A stretch of 64,000 bases of DNA from Sipunculus nudus (lineage: Eukaryota; Annelida; Sipuncula; Golfingiida; Sipunculidae), in the NCBI GenBank assembly GCA_026874595.1, contig CM049306.1:63992019-64056018 (forward strand). Direction: 5' to 3'. Below the pieces are notes generated by a model that was given only the letters and a program-made list of their open reading frames with translations, was not told where the DNA came from and ran no database searches. Position 1 is the stretch's first letter, and each line of letters starts with the position of its first letter. Of the stretch, positions 32,993 through 45,644 are shown piece by piece. The position numbers and the translations under genes were made by a program.

Positions 32993-35900
32993 GTATCCCC
33001 AGACAAAGTCGGGATACTATGGTTTCCCGATGGGTTCATGACCTATGCTAGTAGAGTGACCTTGACCTTGAATAGGTCCATTTTTGCTGAAAGTAACACA
33101 AATTCTTAAATATCTCAAGTAAGCTTGCATGGACTGGTCCAAAAATCAAGGTGACTGAAGATCTTGGATAGCCTTGTGATATACCAGAAACTGGTGGTGC
33201 CACCTATTATCCTTTTCTAGTTTTTACGCCTTTTAATTCCCCCATAATTGCCACTTGACAGTACTGTAAGCATTATAAGTCAAAAACTAATGGACAGATT
33301 TCTTTCATATTATGCACATGTAGAGAGATGGGTTATGGGATGAGGTCTATTTACATTTGGGTCATGACCTTTACCATAAGAGTGGCCTTGACCTTTAATG
33401 TGTCCGTATTTGGTGAAAATCACACACCTTTTATGATATCTCCAGTGTTAATAGCCATGTGGATTTCAAACGTGACTTATGTATGGCCCACCACTAAAGT
33501 AAGAACCCTATAGATTTTAGGGTCATGAGGTCAAAGGTCAAGGTCACTGGAATCGCCTCTTAAAAGATACTGTGGATGCACTTTAAGCCAAACTTTCATC
33601 CCAGGTCTTCCATCTTGAATATATAGCTCACTTGCCAATAGTAGATGATCCATATCAATTTTGGGGTCACAAGGTCAAAGGTCAAGGCCACAGGAGCTAT
33701 CTGTCAAAAAATTAGTTTCTGGATGATAATTCCTGCTTTTATTGATGTATTGATTTCAAACTTGACTTGTATATGTGAAAAAGCAAGACTACAATTGATT
33801 TTGGGGTCATGAGGTCAAAGGTCAAGGTCACAGGACACATCTTTAAAAAGATTGTGGATGCATTTTCAGCCAAACATTTCATCTGAGACCTTTCATCTTG
33901 TATATAGTTGACCTGCCAATAGAGGAAGACCCCTATTAATTTTGAGGTCACAAGGATAAAGGTGAAGGTCACAGGAGCCATCTGTCCAAAAATTAGTTTC
34001 TGGATGATAATTCCTGCTTTTATTGATGTATGGATTTCATGCTTGACTTATATATGTCCCTATGAAAAAGCAAGACCCCAATTGATTTTGGGGTCGTGTT
34101 CAAAGGTCAAGGTCACAGGATCAACATCTTCAAAAAGATTGTGGATGCATTTTCAGCCAAACATTTCATCTCAGACATTTCATCTTGCACATACAGTTCC
34201 CCTGCCAATAGAGGAAGACACCTGTCAATTGTGAGGTCACAAGGTCAAAGTTGAAGGTCACAGGAGCCATCTGTCCAAAAATTAGTTTCTGGATGATAAT
34301 TCCTGCTTTTATTGATGTATGAATTTCAAACTTGACTTGTATATGACCCATTGGAAAAGCAAGACCCTAATTGATTTTGGGATCATGAGGTCAAAGGTCA
34401 AGGTCACAGGATACATCTTTAAAAAGATTGTGGATGCATTTTCAGTCAAACATTTCATCTCAGACATTTCATCTTGCACATACAGTTCCCCTGCCAAGAG
34501 TGGAAGACCCCTATCAATTTTGAGGTCACAAGGTCAAAGGTGAAGGTCACAGGAGCCATCTGCCCAAAAATTAGTTTCTAGGTGATAATTCCTGCCTTTA
34601 TTGATGTATGAATTTCAAACTTGACTTGTATATGACCCATTGGAAAAGCAAGGCCCGAATTGATTTTGGGATCATGAGGTCAAAGGTCAAGGTCACAGGA
34701 TACATCTTTAAAAAGATTCTGGATGCATTTTCAGCCAAACAATTCATCTCAGATCTTTCATCTTGCACATATAGTTCACCTGCCAAGAGTGGAAGACCCC
34801 TATCCAATTTGAGGTCACAAGGTCAAATGTGAAGGTCACAGGAGCCATCTGTCCAAAAATTAGTTTCTGGATGATAATTCCTGCTTTTATTGATGTATGA
34901 ATTTCAAACTTGACTTGTATATGACCCATTGGAAAAGCAAGACCCGAATTGATTTTAGGGTCACGAGGACAAAAGTCAAGGTCACAGGATACATCTTTAA
35001 AAAGATTGTGGATGCATTTTCAGTCAAACATTTCATCTCAGACATTTCATCTTGCACATACAGTTCCCCTGCCAATAGAGGAAGATGCCTGTCAATTGTG
35101 AGGTCACAAGGTCAAAGGTGAAGGTCACAGGAGCCATCTGTCCAAAAATTAGTTTCTGGATGATAATTCCTGCTTTTATTGATGTATGAATTTCAAACTT
35201 GACTTGTATATGACCCATTGGAAAAGCAAGACCCGAATTGATTTTGGGATCATGAGGTCAAAGGTCAAGGTCACAGGATACATCTTTAAAAAGATTCTGG
35301 ATGCATTTTCAGCCAAACATTTCATCTCAGACATTTCATCTTGCACATACAGTTCCCCTTCCAATAGAGGAAGATGCCTGTCAATTGTGAGGTCACAAGG
35401 TCAAAGGTGAAGGTCACAGGAGCCATCTGTCCAAAAATTAGTTCCGAGATGATAATTCAAGCTTGGATTAATATTTGGATTTCAAACCTGACTTATATAT
35501 GGCCCATCAATAAATCTAGACCTCTATTGATTTATATATAAAAGTGGATGATCAATATCAATTTTGGGGTCACAAGGTCAAAGGTCAAGGCCACAGGAGC
35601 CATCTGTCAAAAAATTAGTTTCTGGATGATAATTCCTGCTTTTATTGATGTATGGATTTCAAACTTGATTTGTATATGTCCCATTAGAAAAGCAAGACCC
35701 AAATTGATTTATGGGTCATGAGGTCAAAGGTCAAGGTCACAGGACACATCTTTAAAAAGATTGTGGATGCATTTTCAGCCAAATATTCCATCTCAGATCT
35801 TTCATCTTGCACATATAGTTCACCTGCCAAGAGAGGTAGAACCCTATCAATTTTGAGGTCACAAGGTCAAATGTGAAGGTCGTAGGAGCCATCTGCCCAA

Positions 35901-36631
35901 AAATTAGTTTCTGGATGATAATTCCTGCTTTTATTGATGTATGAATTTCAAACTTGACTTGTATATGACCCTTTTGAAAAGCAAGACCCGAATTGATTTT
36001 GGGATCATGAGGACAAAAGTCAAGGTCACAGGACACATCTTTAAAAAGATTGTGGATGCATTTTCAGCCAAACATTTCATCTCAGACATTTCATCTTATA
36101 CATACAGTTCCCCTGCCAATAGAGGAAGACGCCTGTCAATTGTGAGGTCACATGGTCAAAGTTGAAGGTCACAGGAGCCATCTGTCCAAAAATAAGTTCT
36201 GAGATGATAATTCAAGCTTGGATTAATATTTGGATTTCAAACCTGACTTATATATGGCCCATCAATAAATCTAGACCTCTATTGATTTATGTATAAAAGT
36301 GGATGATCAATATCAATTTTGGGGTCACAAGGTCAAAGGTCAAGGCCACAGGAGCCATCTGTCAAAAAATTAGTTTCTGGATGATAATTCCTGCTTTTAT
36401 TGATGTATAGATTTCAAACCTGACTTATATATGTCCCATTGAAAAAGCAAGACCCCAATTGATTTTGGGGTCATGAGGTCAAAGGTCAAGGTCACAGGAC
36501 CCACATCTTCAAAAAGATTGTGGATTGATAGATGGAAGAAACAATAATTGCTTGCCAAGTGTCGGTATATGCTGCTAAAAATGGGGGCCTATTCTTTAGG
36601 GGGGGGGGGGCCGTAATATGTCTGGGGATAC
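32993..36631 (+). mobile_element. 3.6-kb family C array bounded by 13-bp inverted repeats
   Basis: GTATCCCCAGACA (32993-33005) and its exact inverse TGTCTGGGGATAC (36619-36631) bracket the block. The left end also folds as GTATCCC...GGGATAC (32993-33017). Inside, units carry GATGATAATTCCTGC, AAAGCAAGACCC, AGGTCAAAGGTCAAGGTCA and CACAGGAGCCATCTGT. Between about 33990 and 35430 five units keep a strict 289-bp period. The block at 35440-35620 recurs at 36196-36376 (756-bp higher-order repeat). The many 60-95 aa open frames on both strands are by-products of the periodicity. Confidence 0.8.
33528..33546 (+). promoter_or_regulatory. Nuclear-receptor-type DR1 plus extended half-site (one of eight exact copies)
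   Basis: AGGTCAAAGGTCAAGGTCA is a perfect AGGTCA-N-AGGTCA (DR1) abutting a third half-site, and it contains TCAAGGTCA, the monomer site of ERR/NR5A receptors. Exact copies also start at 9974, 33812, 34388, 34677, 35255, 35721 and 36475, with further one- or two-base variants. Function is untested; the motif comes with the repeat. Confidence 0.4.
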
Positions 36632-37972
36632 TCTGGCACCTGCGGTGCCAAGAAATTTCTAGATTTTAGATATTTATTGTTTTGCAAATTTAAAATATAT
36701 TAAAATTTGTGTGCATGATGTGGTGTTATCTGACAAGATTGAGATTTATGATGATGCAATTTAGAATTATGAATCAACTATATATTCAGATATATATGTT
36801 ATATTAGAAATGTATAGAAATTTAAACTAACAGTAAAAAAATTGATGTGATAAAAAATGAGGATCTAATACATACATTTGTTCATTATTTTCCTGACTCA
36901 GCAGAATCAGAGATCAGGCTTTGTTTGCCCTGTATGTATATGCAGAAGAGTTGTTAATCCCACCATCTCCCCCCCCCCCCCCCCCCCCCCCTGCTGCCAT
37001 TGATTCCTGTGCACTGGGACATTAGTATTTATTGCAAATGTGTTAATTTTTTTTAAATAAAAAAATAATAAGATTAGAAAAAATTAAGATCTTACTGAAA
37101 CATATTCTTGCCTTAGAAGAATGGAACATAAAATGATCAGCTCTGTCCATCATCTCTCCGTTATCATTAAATATATTAATTATGAATTTTTTCCTATAAG
37201 CACTGTTGAAATAACTTTCATATGCTGTATGTGTTTGGTATTAAGCTATATGTCTGAAATTTGAAAGCAAATTATATATTCAGTTGTGCATTATTGCAGA
37301 TGTTCAACTGTAAAAATAATTGATATGATAAATAAATAAAGAAATAATTGAAACTTCATATATTATCAGCTTTGTTTGTCCACCAGTCTGTCCTTTTTTA
37401 AAAATTAAATAATTATGAATGAACATTTTTTTTTATCCTGTAAGCATTGTTGAATTAAGTGAAAATCCTATATATATACACTATAATAATACAGATATGT
37501 TGTAACTCCCACCATTCCACCCCCCACCCCCCCCCCCCCCCCCCCACCCCCACCACCAAGTCCTTTCATCTGTGGACTGGGGACATTATTTATATTTCAA
37601 CTGTTTACATTTCATAAAATAAAAAATACATATGTTTAATAATATATTTTATTAAAAATAGATTCAGTTGAACAAATTTGTAAACTACTGAAATGTCAAC
37701 AGTTAATCTAAAAGCCAACTAATGATCATGGTAATAGTACAGATCATTTGTTCACAAACTGCTCACATGCTTCAGTTCCAACATTAGGAAACACATGGTC
37801 AGGTCACAATATATTAATCGCACCAATTTCTTGCTCATCAATACAAACCAATCATATAAACCAACCATGGCCTTTATTACCTTTTCTTCTTACACTTTAT
37901 CTCCATTTGATATTATTTTTATTTTTACCTTCAAGGTCAACTTCAGCTGTGCACAGTGACCCATGGGTTCCT
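36632..37972 (+). repeat. Family A body fragments and tail
   Basis: AT-rich family A sequence similar to 43300-43990, with a C-run (36969-36991), a C-rich stretch (37519-37552) and the tail CAGCTGTGCACAGTGACCCA ending near 37972. The part 37660-37972 closely matches 43680-43990. No head is present. Confidence 0.6.
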
Positions 37973-40169
37973 TTTTTTAATAAATTAAAGCCATAAAACC
38001 AGGTACTTGTGGTCATTTTTTAAATTTGTGAAATTTTTTACGCTCTTTACACAATGCTTTACCTATAGGCCTACTACCTATATCTACGCGTTGTTTGATA
38101 ACTAAACAACAACAAACTTCAGCTTTTCCAAATTTACAGGGATCATTGGTCCATATGAGGGCTCCAGACCTATTGAATTACATACTTGCTCAAAATCAAA
38201 TATGGCTAACAGACTACATTCGGTGATTTTCTGTTGCACACATTATTTCAGACATATCCTCTTTAATCCAGTGTAATTTTTTCCCTCATGCATATTGATA
38301 AAAACCTGTTTCTGTTTGTGATATTTTTCAAATTTAACTTAATTTTTCTCCTATATGTAAACTAGTCCAGCACTAGCAGAAACGCGGAGTCCTCTGAGGA
38401 CCATTGTCCGACCACATCTAGTTAATCTTAGAATCTTTATGATGCCCAAAAATTTGTCACTGTATTGCACAGCAAAACAATAACAATTTTAAAGTTAAAA
38501 AAAATTAATTGTCATCAATGTCAAAAACGACTGGCCAGCCATACAATTCAACTATCCCCAGTGGCCTGTCTTACAACTCTCAATGGTCATGTATGTCGCT
38601 TCTGACCTGTTTTGACCCCCAGAATGGCTTGAAAAAAGTTTTACCTGATATTTACCCGGAAAATTTATACTTTACTTATATGCCAGGTCAACTTATATGT
38701 GAATTTTACGGTAGTTATCCAGGTTTCCCCAGTCCCTTTATTCCTAGCTTATGCAAAGCATAAAAACTAATGCATTCAGCCCATATCTAGCATTTGGTGG
38801 ATTCTAGAGCACTCCACATCTTGTGTGTAAATTGGCTAATATTCACGACATTTATGGTTTGAACAACACATTCAATAGCTACAAAACAGTCAACTAAATT
38901 CATTGAGGTTTACTGTACTAGTACAAAGTTAATCACTGTTAATCAGTTATCACTTATAAGGTCCTGCATATCAATAGTCAAAGGCCTGAAACTGAGAGGT
39001 ACATCCCTGAGCAGCTAGATATTTCATTACAACTTGAGTAACCACACCTGATCTGAAACAAGTTTCATTTCAGCACAGTGGAAATTCACCTTTGACATTT
39101 AATCTGCACATTGTATCCGCTGCCAATTCATGCATGTTTGCACAAGCTGTCCTGATAATCACATTTTATGCTCTCCTGTCAAGGAAGCCTTTAAGGCCAC
39201 AAAAAACATAGATCTGCTTATCTATTGACATGCATGCAGTTTACATCTGGGTTTACCTGGTTACCTGATGGACTTGGTTTGCTCTATGTATGCAAACAGC
39301 ATTCATACTTTAAAGGAAGCTGTGAGTTATAGCACTCACCTGAAATTGTCTGTAAAGGTTATTTTATAAAATTTTACATATGCAAATTGTTTGACTCCAT
39401 GTATTTTAGGATTAATAGTTGGACCTTTTTGTGCAATAACATTAAAAATTTTAAGAGGTATGATACAGAACATGTTTGCTGATCAAATGATGTATCATTA
39501 ATGCTATTTGACTCATAAAATGGAAACTGTTATTAAAGATCTGTTAGCTACAAATCTCAGGCAGTCTATGCATTAAATATAGAAGAAAAGATGTTAATGA
39601 ACAACATATAGACAATTTTACAAGTAACTGCGAAATTTCTTAAAGGGGCATATTCTGATATTTGATGTGATCCTGTCTATTAACTATAGATAATTCCTTA
39701 ACCTTTCATAAAAATTGTATTGGAAATGCCAATCCCACCACTCATAGGCTGTTAATTTATTTATATCCTTGTGTTTATAATATGGGAAGGGGGGGGGGGG
39801 GGGGGGGCTGCCACATTATTCCATACACATTCAACAAGGTCATCTAGTGGCAAGTGTGAGGAACTAGTTTTACAAAGAGTGTTTTACAACTAGTGACCTT
39901 TCAACCAACCACCTAGCTTAGGGTAATATGGTTTTTCTGTTTGTCAACATTGCTGTGTTTGTGTTTGTATATTAACAAGCTCATACACATATCACAGAGG
40001 CACTATAAGAACTCTTCTTAGCTGGAGGGGAGTTACAACATCTCTGTATATGCACACAGGATATGAAATTAAATACAGAGCTTGATTCATAATTTTTGAA
40101 TAGTTAACTAGAGACCTATTGGTCTTGACATTCAGCTAAATTTGTATATAAGGATATTTTTACCAGTTT
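37973..40169. other. Mostly single-copy non-coding sequence
   Basis: A Helitron-like end is seen at 38389-38421 (see that entry). The sequence 38430-40140 shows no family match apart from a G-run at 39789-39807. The 84-residue open frame at 38509-38763 begins without ATG and has no recognisable similarity, so I do not call it. Confidence 0.45.
38389..38421 (+). other. Helitron-like 3' terminus
   Basis: The hairpin GTCC-TCTGA-GGAC (38389-38401) is followed by CATTGTCCGACCACAT and CTAG (38418-38421) before TT. The layout and the ACATCTAG-TT ending match the end of the element at 8700-9172. Confidence 0.5.
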
Positions 40170-42115
40170 TTAGCTCAGCTGACTATAAGTCATCTGAGCT
40201 ATAGTCGTGGTCCTTTGTCTGTCGGCTGCCCGTCCGTCCGTCCGTTAAACTGGCAGGTTTTAAAACCCTTGGACCTATGAATCCGAAATTCGGCTTACAT
40301 TTAGATGTCCCCAAAATCTCCTACCATACCAAAATTGGGTCACTAGGACTTTGTTCCTTCAACTTTATTAAGGAAAAACCTGTTTTCCATTTAAAACCCA
40401 TTGTTACACTTCAAGACTGCCTAATATCAAAACCACTGACCTGATATTGACCATTTTTAATATATCAATTCCTCTATATATTTCCTATGTACAAACCAGA
40501 AATTACTTCAATATTTTTTTTTAAATTCTTGAAGTAATGGGCCAAAACATAATGCTCTTTGAAAAAATTCAGGAAATATATTTACTCCCTTAACCTGAGA
40601 ATTGCTGAAGCTAGAGACTTTCTTTCAGGTGTATAACTATATTTAATCAAGATTCCCTGGTACAATCTCTCTCAAGTTTGTTCGAATGGTTCCAGTTCGG
40701 AGATTTTTTACTAAGTTGCAGGAAGTTGAACTCAGTCATTTGCCTGCTAAAATTACAATCTCAGAAAAGGCTGGAGCTATCATCATCAATGTTTATGTTA
40801 ATGTTAGTCACTTGAGTCATATCTGAAATTGTGTTATTTGTGGCGCCACCTGCATTGGTCTTTTTGTACAGGGGTCAGGGTGCCCGAAGCATACAGAGGG
40901 CTACAAAAAACCTTTTCTCTGAAAGTGTAAAGCCAATTTGTTTAATATTGCACAGAAATGCTCCTAGGGTAGTGCTTTCTTAAATTTGTTCAAATGGTCT
41001 CTGTTCAATGAGTTATGGGATGCTGAATATAGTCAAAGTTTATAGCAGCCAATTTCTGCTCAGTAGCTACAAAGATCTCTACTTCTCAAAAACCAGTGGG
41101 TCAAATTATTTAATCTCACACATGAATGATCCTTAGATTTTGATAATTCAGATTTGTTCAAATGGTTTTGAATCAAAGATTTTCTTAGATTTAATACTGG
41201 AAAAGTAAAAAAAGATATAAAAATCTTCTTCTCTATAACTTTCCAGCCAAATTGTCCAATATTTCACAGAAATGATCCCTAGAACAATCTCTCACAAATT
41301 TGTTTGAATGGCTCCAGTTGGGTGATTTTTGGCTGAGTTACAGGAGGTTTAACTTAGTCATCTGTGCAAAAAAGCGTACTAAACTTAAAATCTCAGAAAC
41401 AGCTGGAGCTGTCATCACCAAATTTTATGCCAATGTTTGTCACATGAGTCATATCTGAAATTGAGGTGTTGGTGGCCCCACCTACATTGTTCTGTTTTTT
41501 ACAAGCAAAAAATTTTAGTTTAGACTCTTCTAGCTTTTACACTGTTTTTAGCAAACCTGTGAGCTTATGTGATAGCGCAGCATTGTCCGTCCACCATCAG
41601 CCATCCGCTGTCCACTGTCGTCCGTCTGTTAACCCATGCTCTCTCAGAAAATGTCAGAGCTAGCAGCTCCAGATTGCATGTAAGAATCAGTTACATGTCA
41701 AACTTCTTGGATTGATCTTATTTTTTGGATTTCTGCATTAACTTCGATTTTATAGGGAAAAACCTTGAAAACCTTTAAAAATTTTCTTCTCTGAAATTGT
41801 CTAGCCAAATTATCCAATATTTCACAGAAATGATCCCTGGAACAATCTCTTTCAAGTTTGTTCGAATGGTTCCAGTTATCTATTCAACTTAGTCATCTGT
41901 CCAAAAAAAAAACACTTAATAAAAATCTCAGAAACGGCTAGAGCTATCATCATCAAATTTTATGCCAATGTTTGTTACATAAGTCATATCTGAAATTGAG
42001 GTGTTGGTGGTGCAACCTACATTGATCTGTTTTTTACAAGAAAAATGTAATTTTAGACTCTTCTAGCATATACACTGTTTTATGATGAAAATGTTAAGCT
42101 GATTTTTAGCTCAGC
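40170..42115 (+). repeat. Family A head followed by several diverged family D units
   Basis: TTAGCTCAGCTGACTATAAG opens at 40170 with CCGTCCGTCCG following. The sequence 40560-42100 carries three or four diverged units with CAATATTTCACAGAAATGA, TTGTTCGAATGGTTCCAGTT, CAGAAACGGCTAGAGCT and a GGTGGCGCCACC-like box (about 40841, 41472 and 42008). Confidence 0.6.
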
Positions 42116-43989
42116 TGACTATAAGTCGTGGTCCATTGTCCGTCGTCTGTCCGTCCGTCCGTCCGTCCGTAGATGTGGCACGTTTTGAAACCGTAAGACT
42201 TAGGAATCCAAAATTCAGCATAATGTTAGATGTCCCCAAGATCTCCTACAAAGCCGAAAACTTGGTCTTTGCGACTTTGTTCCTTTGAGAAATTAAGGAA
42301 AAACCTCAAATTTTTATTAAAAACCTATTTTCACTCTTCAGGACTGCCTAATATCAAAACCACTCATCTGTTTTTCCTCATATTTACCATAAATATTCTT
42401 CTATATAGTTCCTATGTACATGCCAGAAATTAAGTCTGTTAAGTATAAATTCTTTAAGTTATGGGCCTGAACATAATAGACTTTGTAAAAAATCAGGAAA
42501 AATGTTTACTCACTTAACATGAAAAATTTTGAAACTAGAGTCTATTTTCCCAAGTATATAACTATGTTTAATTAAGATTTAATTGTTTACCCAAAATTAG
42601 ATCTGAATTTTGTACATTTTTTAAGTTATTAGCATAAAAATAAAATCAGTACCTTAAATTTAGCCCAACTTTGACCATGGCACGTTTTTCTCCTGTATGT
42701 ACCATTGATTTAATTTTCACAGCATGTAAACATAAATATTTAATTTGTTTAAATCTGAAATTTGAAAATAAAAGCTTGAAAATTAAGCTAGTTATTGATT
42801 TTTTTTCTTGAGGCTCTACTGTAGTCATTTGCTTTGATAACAGATTACAGATGCAGGGTCCAACTCCAGGTCACTGGAAGTCGGGCTATGCCAAGGTTTC
42901 TGATTTGTTACAGTCACTGGGGGAGACCCCCTGCTGTGACAGGTGTACAGTTATTCTAATATCACCACCCAAATCCCCCCCCCCCCCCCCCCCGGCAAAC
43001 CCAACCCACTAAGTGTAATGCAGTAATTGTTATTGTTTTCACTGTATTTCCTTAATTGTAACACTGTTTCCACTCCAATATACAAAAACTTTCCTTAAAA
43101 AAGTAATTCAAGTGTAATCCAGAAGATGCCATGTTATGTTAATGTAGCATTTTTAAAGAAATTAATTTTCTTTTAAATGATTTTAACAGATATAATTGAA
43201 CCCATCAGTATGCTTAAATTTATAAAATATGAAGCACATTATGGATAAATAAAGACACAATTGAAAATTGTGAAATCTAAATCAAGTATTATTTTTAGAT
43301 ATTTATTGTTTTGCAGATTTAAAAGATATATTTTTGTGGTAAAAAATAAATAAACATTTGTATGCATGGTGTGGTGTTATATGACAAGATTGAGATTTAT
43401 GATGATGCAATTGAGAATTATGAATCAACTTTTATATTCAGATGTATCTGTTTTATCGGAAATGTATAGAAATATAAACTTAAATTAAAAAAAATTGATG
43501 TGATGAAAAAATTAGGATTTAATACAAACATTTGTTCATTATTTTCCTGCCACAGCAGAATTTGAGATCAGGCTTTGTTTGCCCTGTTTTATGTTGTTAA
43601 TTAGTTATATTTCATCTGTATACATTTCATAAAAAAATACATATAATTAATAATATATATTATACAAAAAAAATATTCAATTAAACAAATTTGTTAACTA
43701 CTGAAATGTCAACAGTTAATCAAAAAGCCAACTGATGATCATGGTAATAGTACAGATCATTTGTTCACAGACTGCTCACATGCTTCAGTTTCAACATTAG
43801 GAAACACATGGTCAGGTCACAAAATATTATTTGCAACAATTTCTTGCTCATCAATACTAACCAATCATATAAACCAACCATGGCCTTTATTACCTCTTCC
43901 TCTTACACTTTATCTCCATTTGATATTATTTTAGATTTCTACCTTCAAGGTCAATTTCAGCTGAGCACAGTGACCCATAGGTCCCTTGT
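42116..43989 (+). mobile_element. Full-length-looking family A element (1.87 kb)
   Basis: Head TTAGCTCAGCTGACTATAAG (42116), then (CCGT)n, an AT-rich body, a C-run (42975-42993), and the tail TTCAGCTGAGCACAGTGACC (from 43957) with CCTTG at about 43985. The palindrome in this tail has one change (CCCATAGGTC). The body is shared with 50217-51090 and 57197-58799 in its first half. Confidence 0.65.
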
Positions 43990-44614
43990 TTAAACTTTAC
44001 AAGAATTATTCTACGGTAGGGTTCTGCCAGTTTTATAAGAATAGATTGGAAAAATGCAGTTTTGAAAAAGCAGTGTAGCCAACTGAAAAAGGCTTTCTGT
44101 GTTTGAAAACAGATTTGACAACATGACAAGTTTCAGCATCCAAGTCAAGAGGTCACTCAGTTCAACCATGTTGGGTCCGGACATCACCATGGCAACTGAC
44201 CTGGCTCTGTCTGGTGTCCAGACAATGTTTCTAGATGTCTAGACAAATCGTCTAGAGGCAGAATGCCCAGATTAGAACTATTGGAACTATATCTTTCAAC
44301 TGTTTTAAATAACTTGGTTTTCATTTTTAGCGAATCTGTGAGCTTATATCATGGTGTGGCATTGTCTGTTGTCCGTCGTGCATCGTAGCTATCTCAAAAA
44401 CGACAGGAGCTAGCATCACCAAATTTTTTGCAAAAAATTTGTCATCTAAAAAATTCTATTGGATTTTGCTTATTTCTTGGCTAACTGCATTTTCTTAGAT
44501 TTGATAGGGAATAGGCTAAAAACATAAAAAATGTTCTTCTCTGAAACCATGCTGTCAAATTGTCTGTTCATCTGTCCCAGTAATCCTCCCTGGTAAAAAG
44601 AACATATCCAGATA
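43990..44614 (+). repeat. Dispersed segment shared with 59855-60490
   Basis: From AAACTTTA-AAGAATTATTCTA through GGCTTTCTGTGTTTGAAAAC to AAAAAGAACATATCCA, this matches 59860-60490 with moderate divergence. The left edge of the large tandem duplication (44110) falls inside it. It includes a family D head-like part (44330-44420). Confidence 0.65.
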
Positions 44615-45051
44615 CTGTGGTTGGCTTCATATTCGCGAGGCTGAAATTTCGCGATCTCTCCATTTTGAATGTTTTGCGAGGGTTTCATTTTCGCGATCTC
44701 ACCAGAACCTATATCAAATCTTTGGTAATGCCATACCTGTGTGTATTATTAAATGAGAATAAGTCATGAGTTTGTAATGTTCTACTCATATAATGATGGT
44801 CCTGTACACACAGCACAGGAAGCTTATTTCAAATTTAAGGGAACGTTTTCCCTATACTTGCATGTATTTAATTTATTATAAAATTTCTCACTGATCTAAC
44901 CTATTCACATACAAGTATTGGTTACACTAAACAAGAAGGGCATACTAGTATTCAATTGGCAAATTATTCCCGAGGGTTTCATTTTCGCGATTATCTCCAA
45001 TTCGCGAATATCATGAAATTAAAACCTTCGTGAACAAAAAGGCAACCACAG
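44615..45051. mobile_element. 437-bp MITE with TTCGCGA-rich inverted ends (copy 1)
   Basis: The ends are CTGTGGTTGGCTTCATATTCGCGAGG and, inverted, CTGTGGTTGCCTTTTTGTTC with a matching CGA-AGG block. The left flank is TA and the right flank is CA. The related segment at 60481-60500 lacks the element and has a single TA at the point of insertion. This points to a Tc1/mariner-type TA insertion. Confidence 0.75.
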
Positions 45052-45250
45052 CATCCTGACTGATACATCTTAGTTTTTAAATGTCCTAGTCAGAAACTTG
45101 CAGGTCCGAAACATCCATTTTGCTGAAATCATAATGACTAAGGTAGATATGCAGGCCATAAGAGGATCACTATTAAATTTTAAAAATAAACATTCATACT
45201 GCTAAACATTGCACAGGTTCGCATTAGGCCTGTAGGCCTTGTTAAGGAGT
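45052..45250 (+). repeat. ~170-bp dispersed repeat ending GGCCTGTAGGCCTTGTT
   Basis: The stretch from AAATGTCCTAGTCAGAAACTTGC to TTGCACAGGTTCGCATTAGGCC recurs at 48627-48808, 52033-52231, 55609-55788 and 60515-60680 with modest divergence. Confidence 0.7.
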
Positions 45251-45644
45251 AAGCCTAATGTTTAGAGATACAACATCATCATGTCTGATGCCAGAAATTC
45301 CTAGTTTATTATCTTATATTTTGATCATTCAGTTGAATGTATTGATCATCAAATAGTGTTATTTAAATCAGGGAAGTAGTAATCAATCTCATGTGGTGGC
45401 AGGTCAGGCTTTATCAGAAATAGATTAAGAGTCTGATAATCAAAACATTTGTTGTGAGTGGCCTTACATCAGAGATCAGTTTATTCTAAGTTGTCAGTGA
45501 AACAGAACTGATTTGGTATGTGATTTCTCATTAATGAAAGGAAACCATGATCAGCGGTTGGTTATTAAACATTAACAAAACCACCTGTTAAACATCACAT
45601 TGCTCAGGGTATCATTCAGTATTTTGTTATGTGAGAACAGGATA

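Noticed and set aside
33739-36165. Dozens of 60-95 aa frames on both strands in the AGGTCA array
   Set aside because: They recur with the 289-bp period on both strands, which marks them as repeat by-products.
32993-36631. CRISPR-like array because of regular spacing
   Set aside because: The whole 289-bp unit repeats rather than short repeats with unique spacers, and the genome is eukaryotic.
38509-38763. 84-aa frame in a region free of family repeats
   Set aside because: It has no ATG at the start of the frame, no splice or similarity support, and ordinary composition.
44470-44688. 72-aa minus-strand frame (and copy at 51451-51669)
   Set aside because: It straddles the MITE boundary and dispersed repeat. 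Identity between copies is explained by the 7-kb duplication.
45210-45245. Possible tRNA-derived SINE because of GGTTCGCATTAGGCC
   Set aside because: It resembles a B box, but no A box at the right distance and no cloverleaf is seen. The rest of the 170-bp repeat is not tRNA-like.
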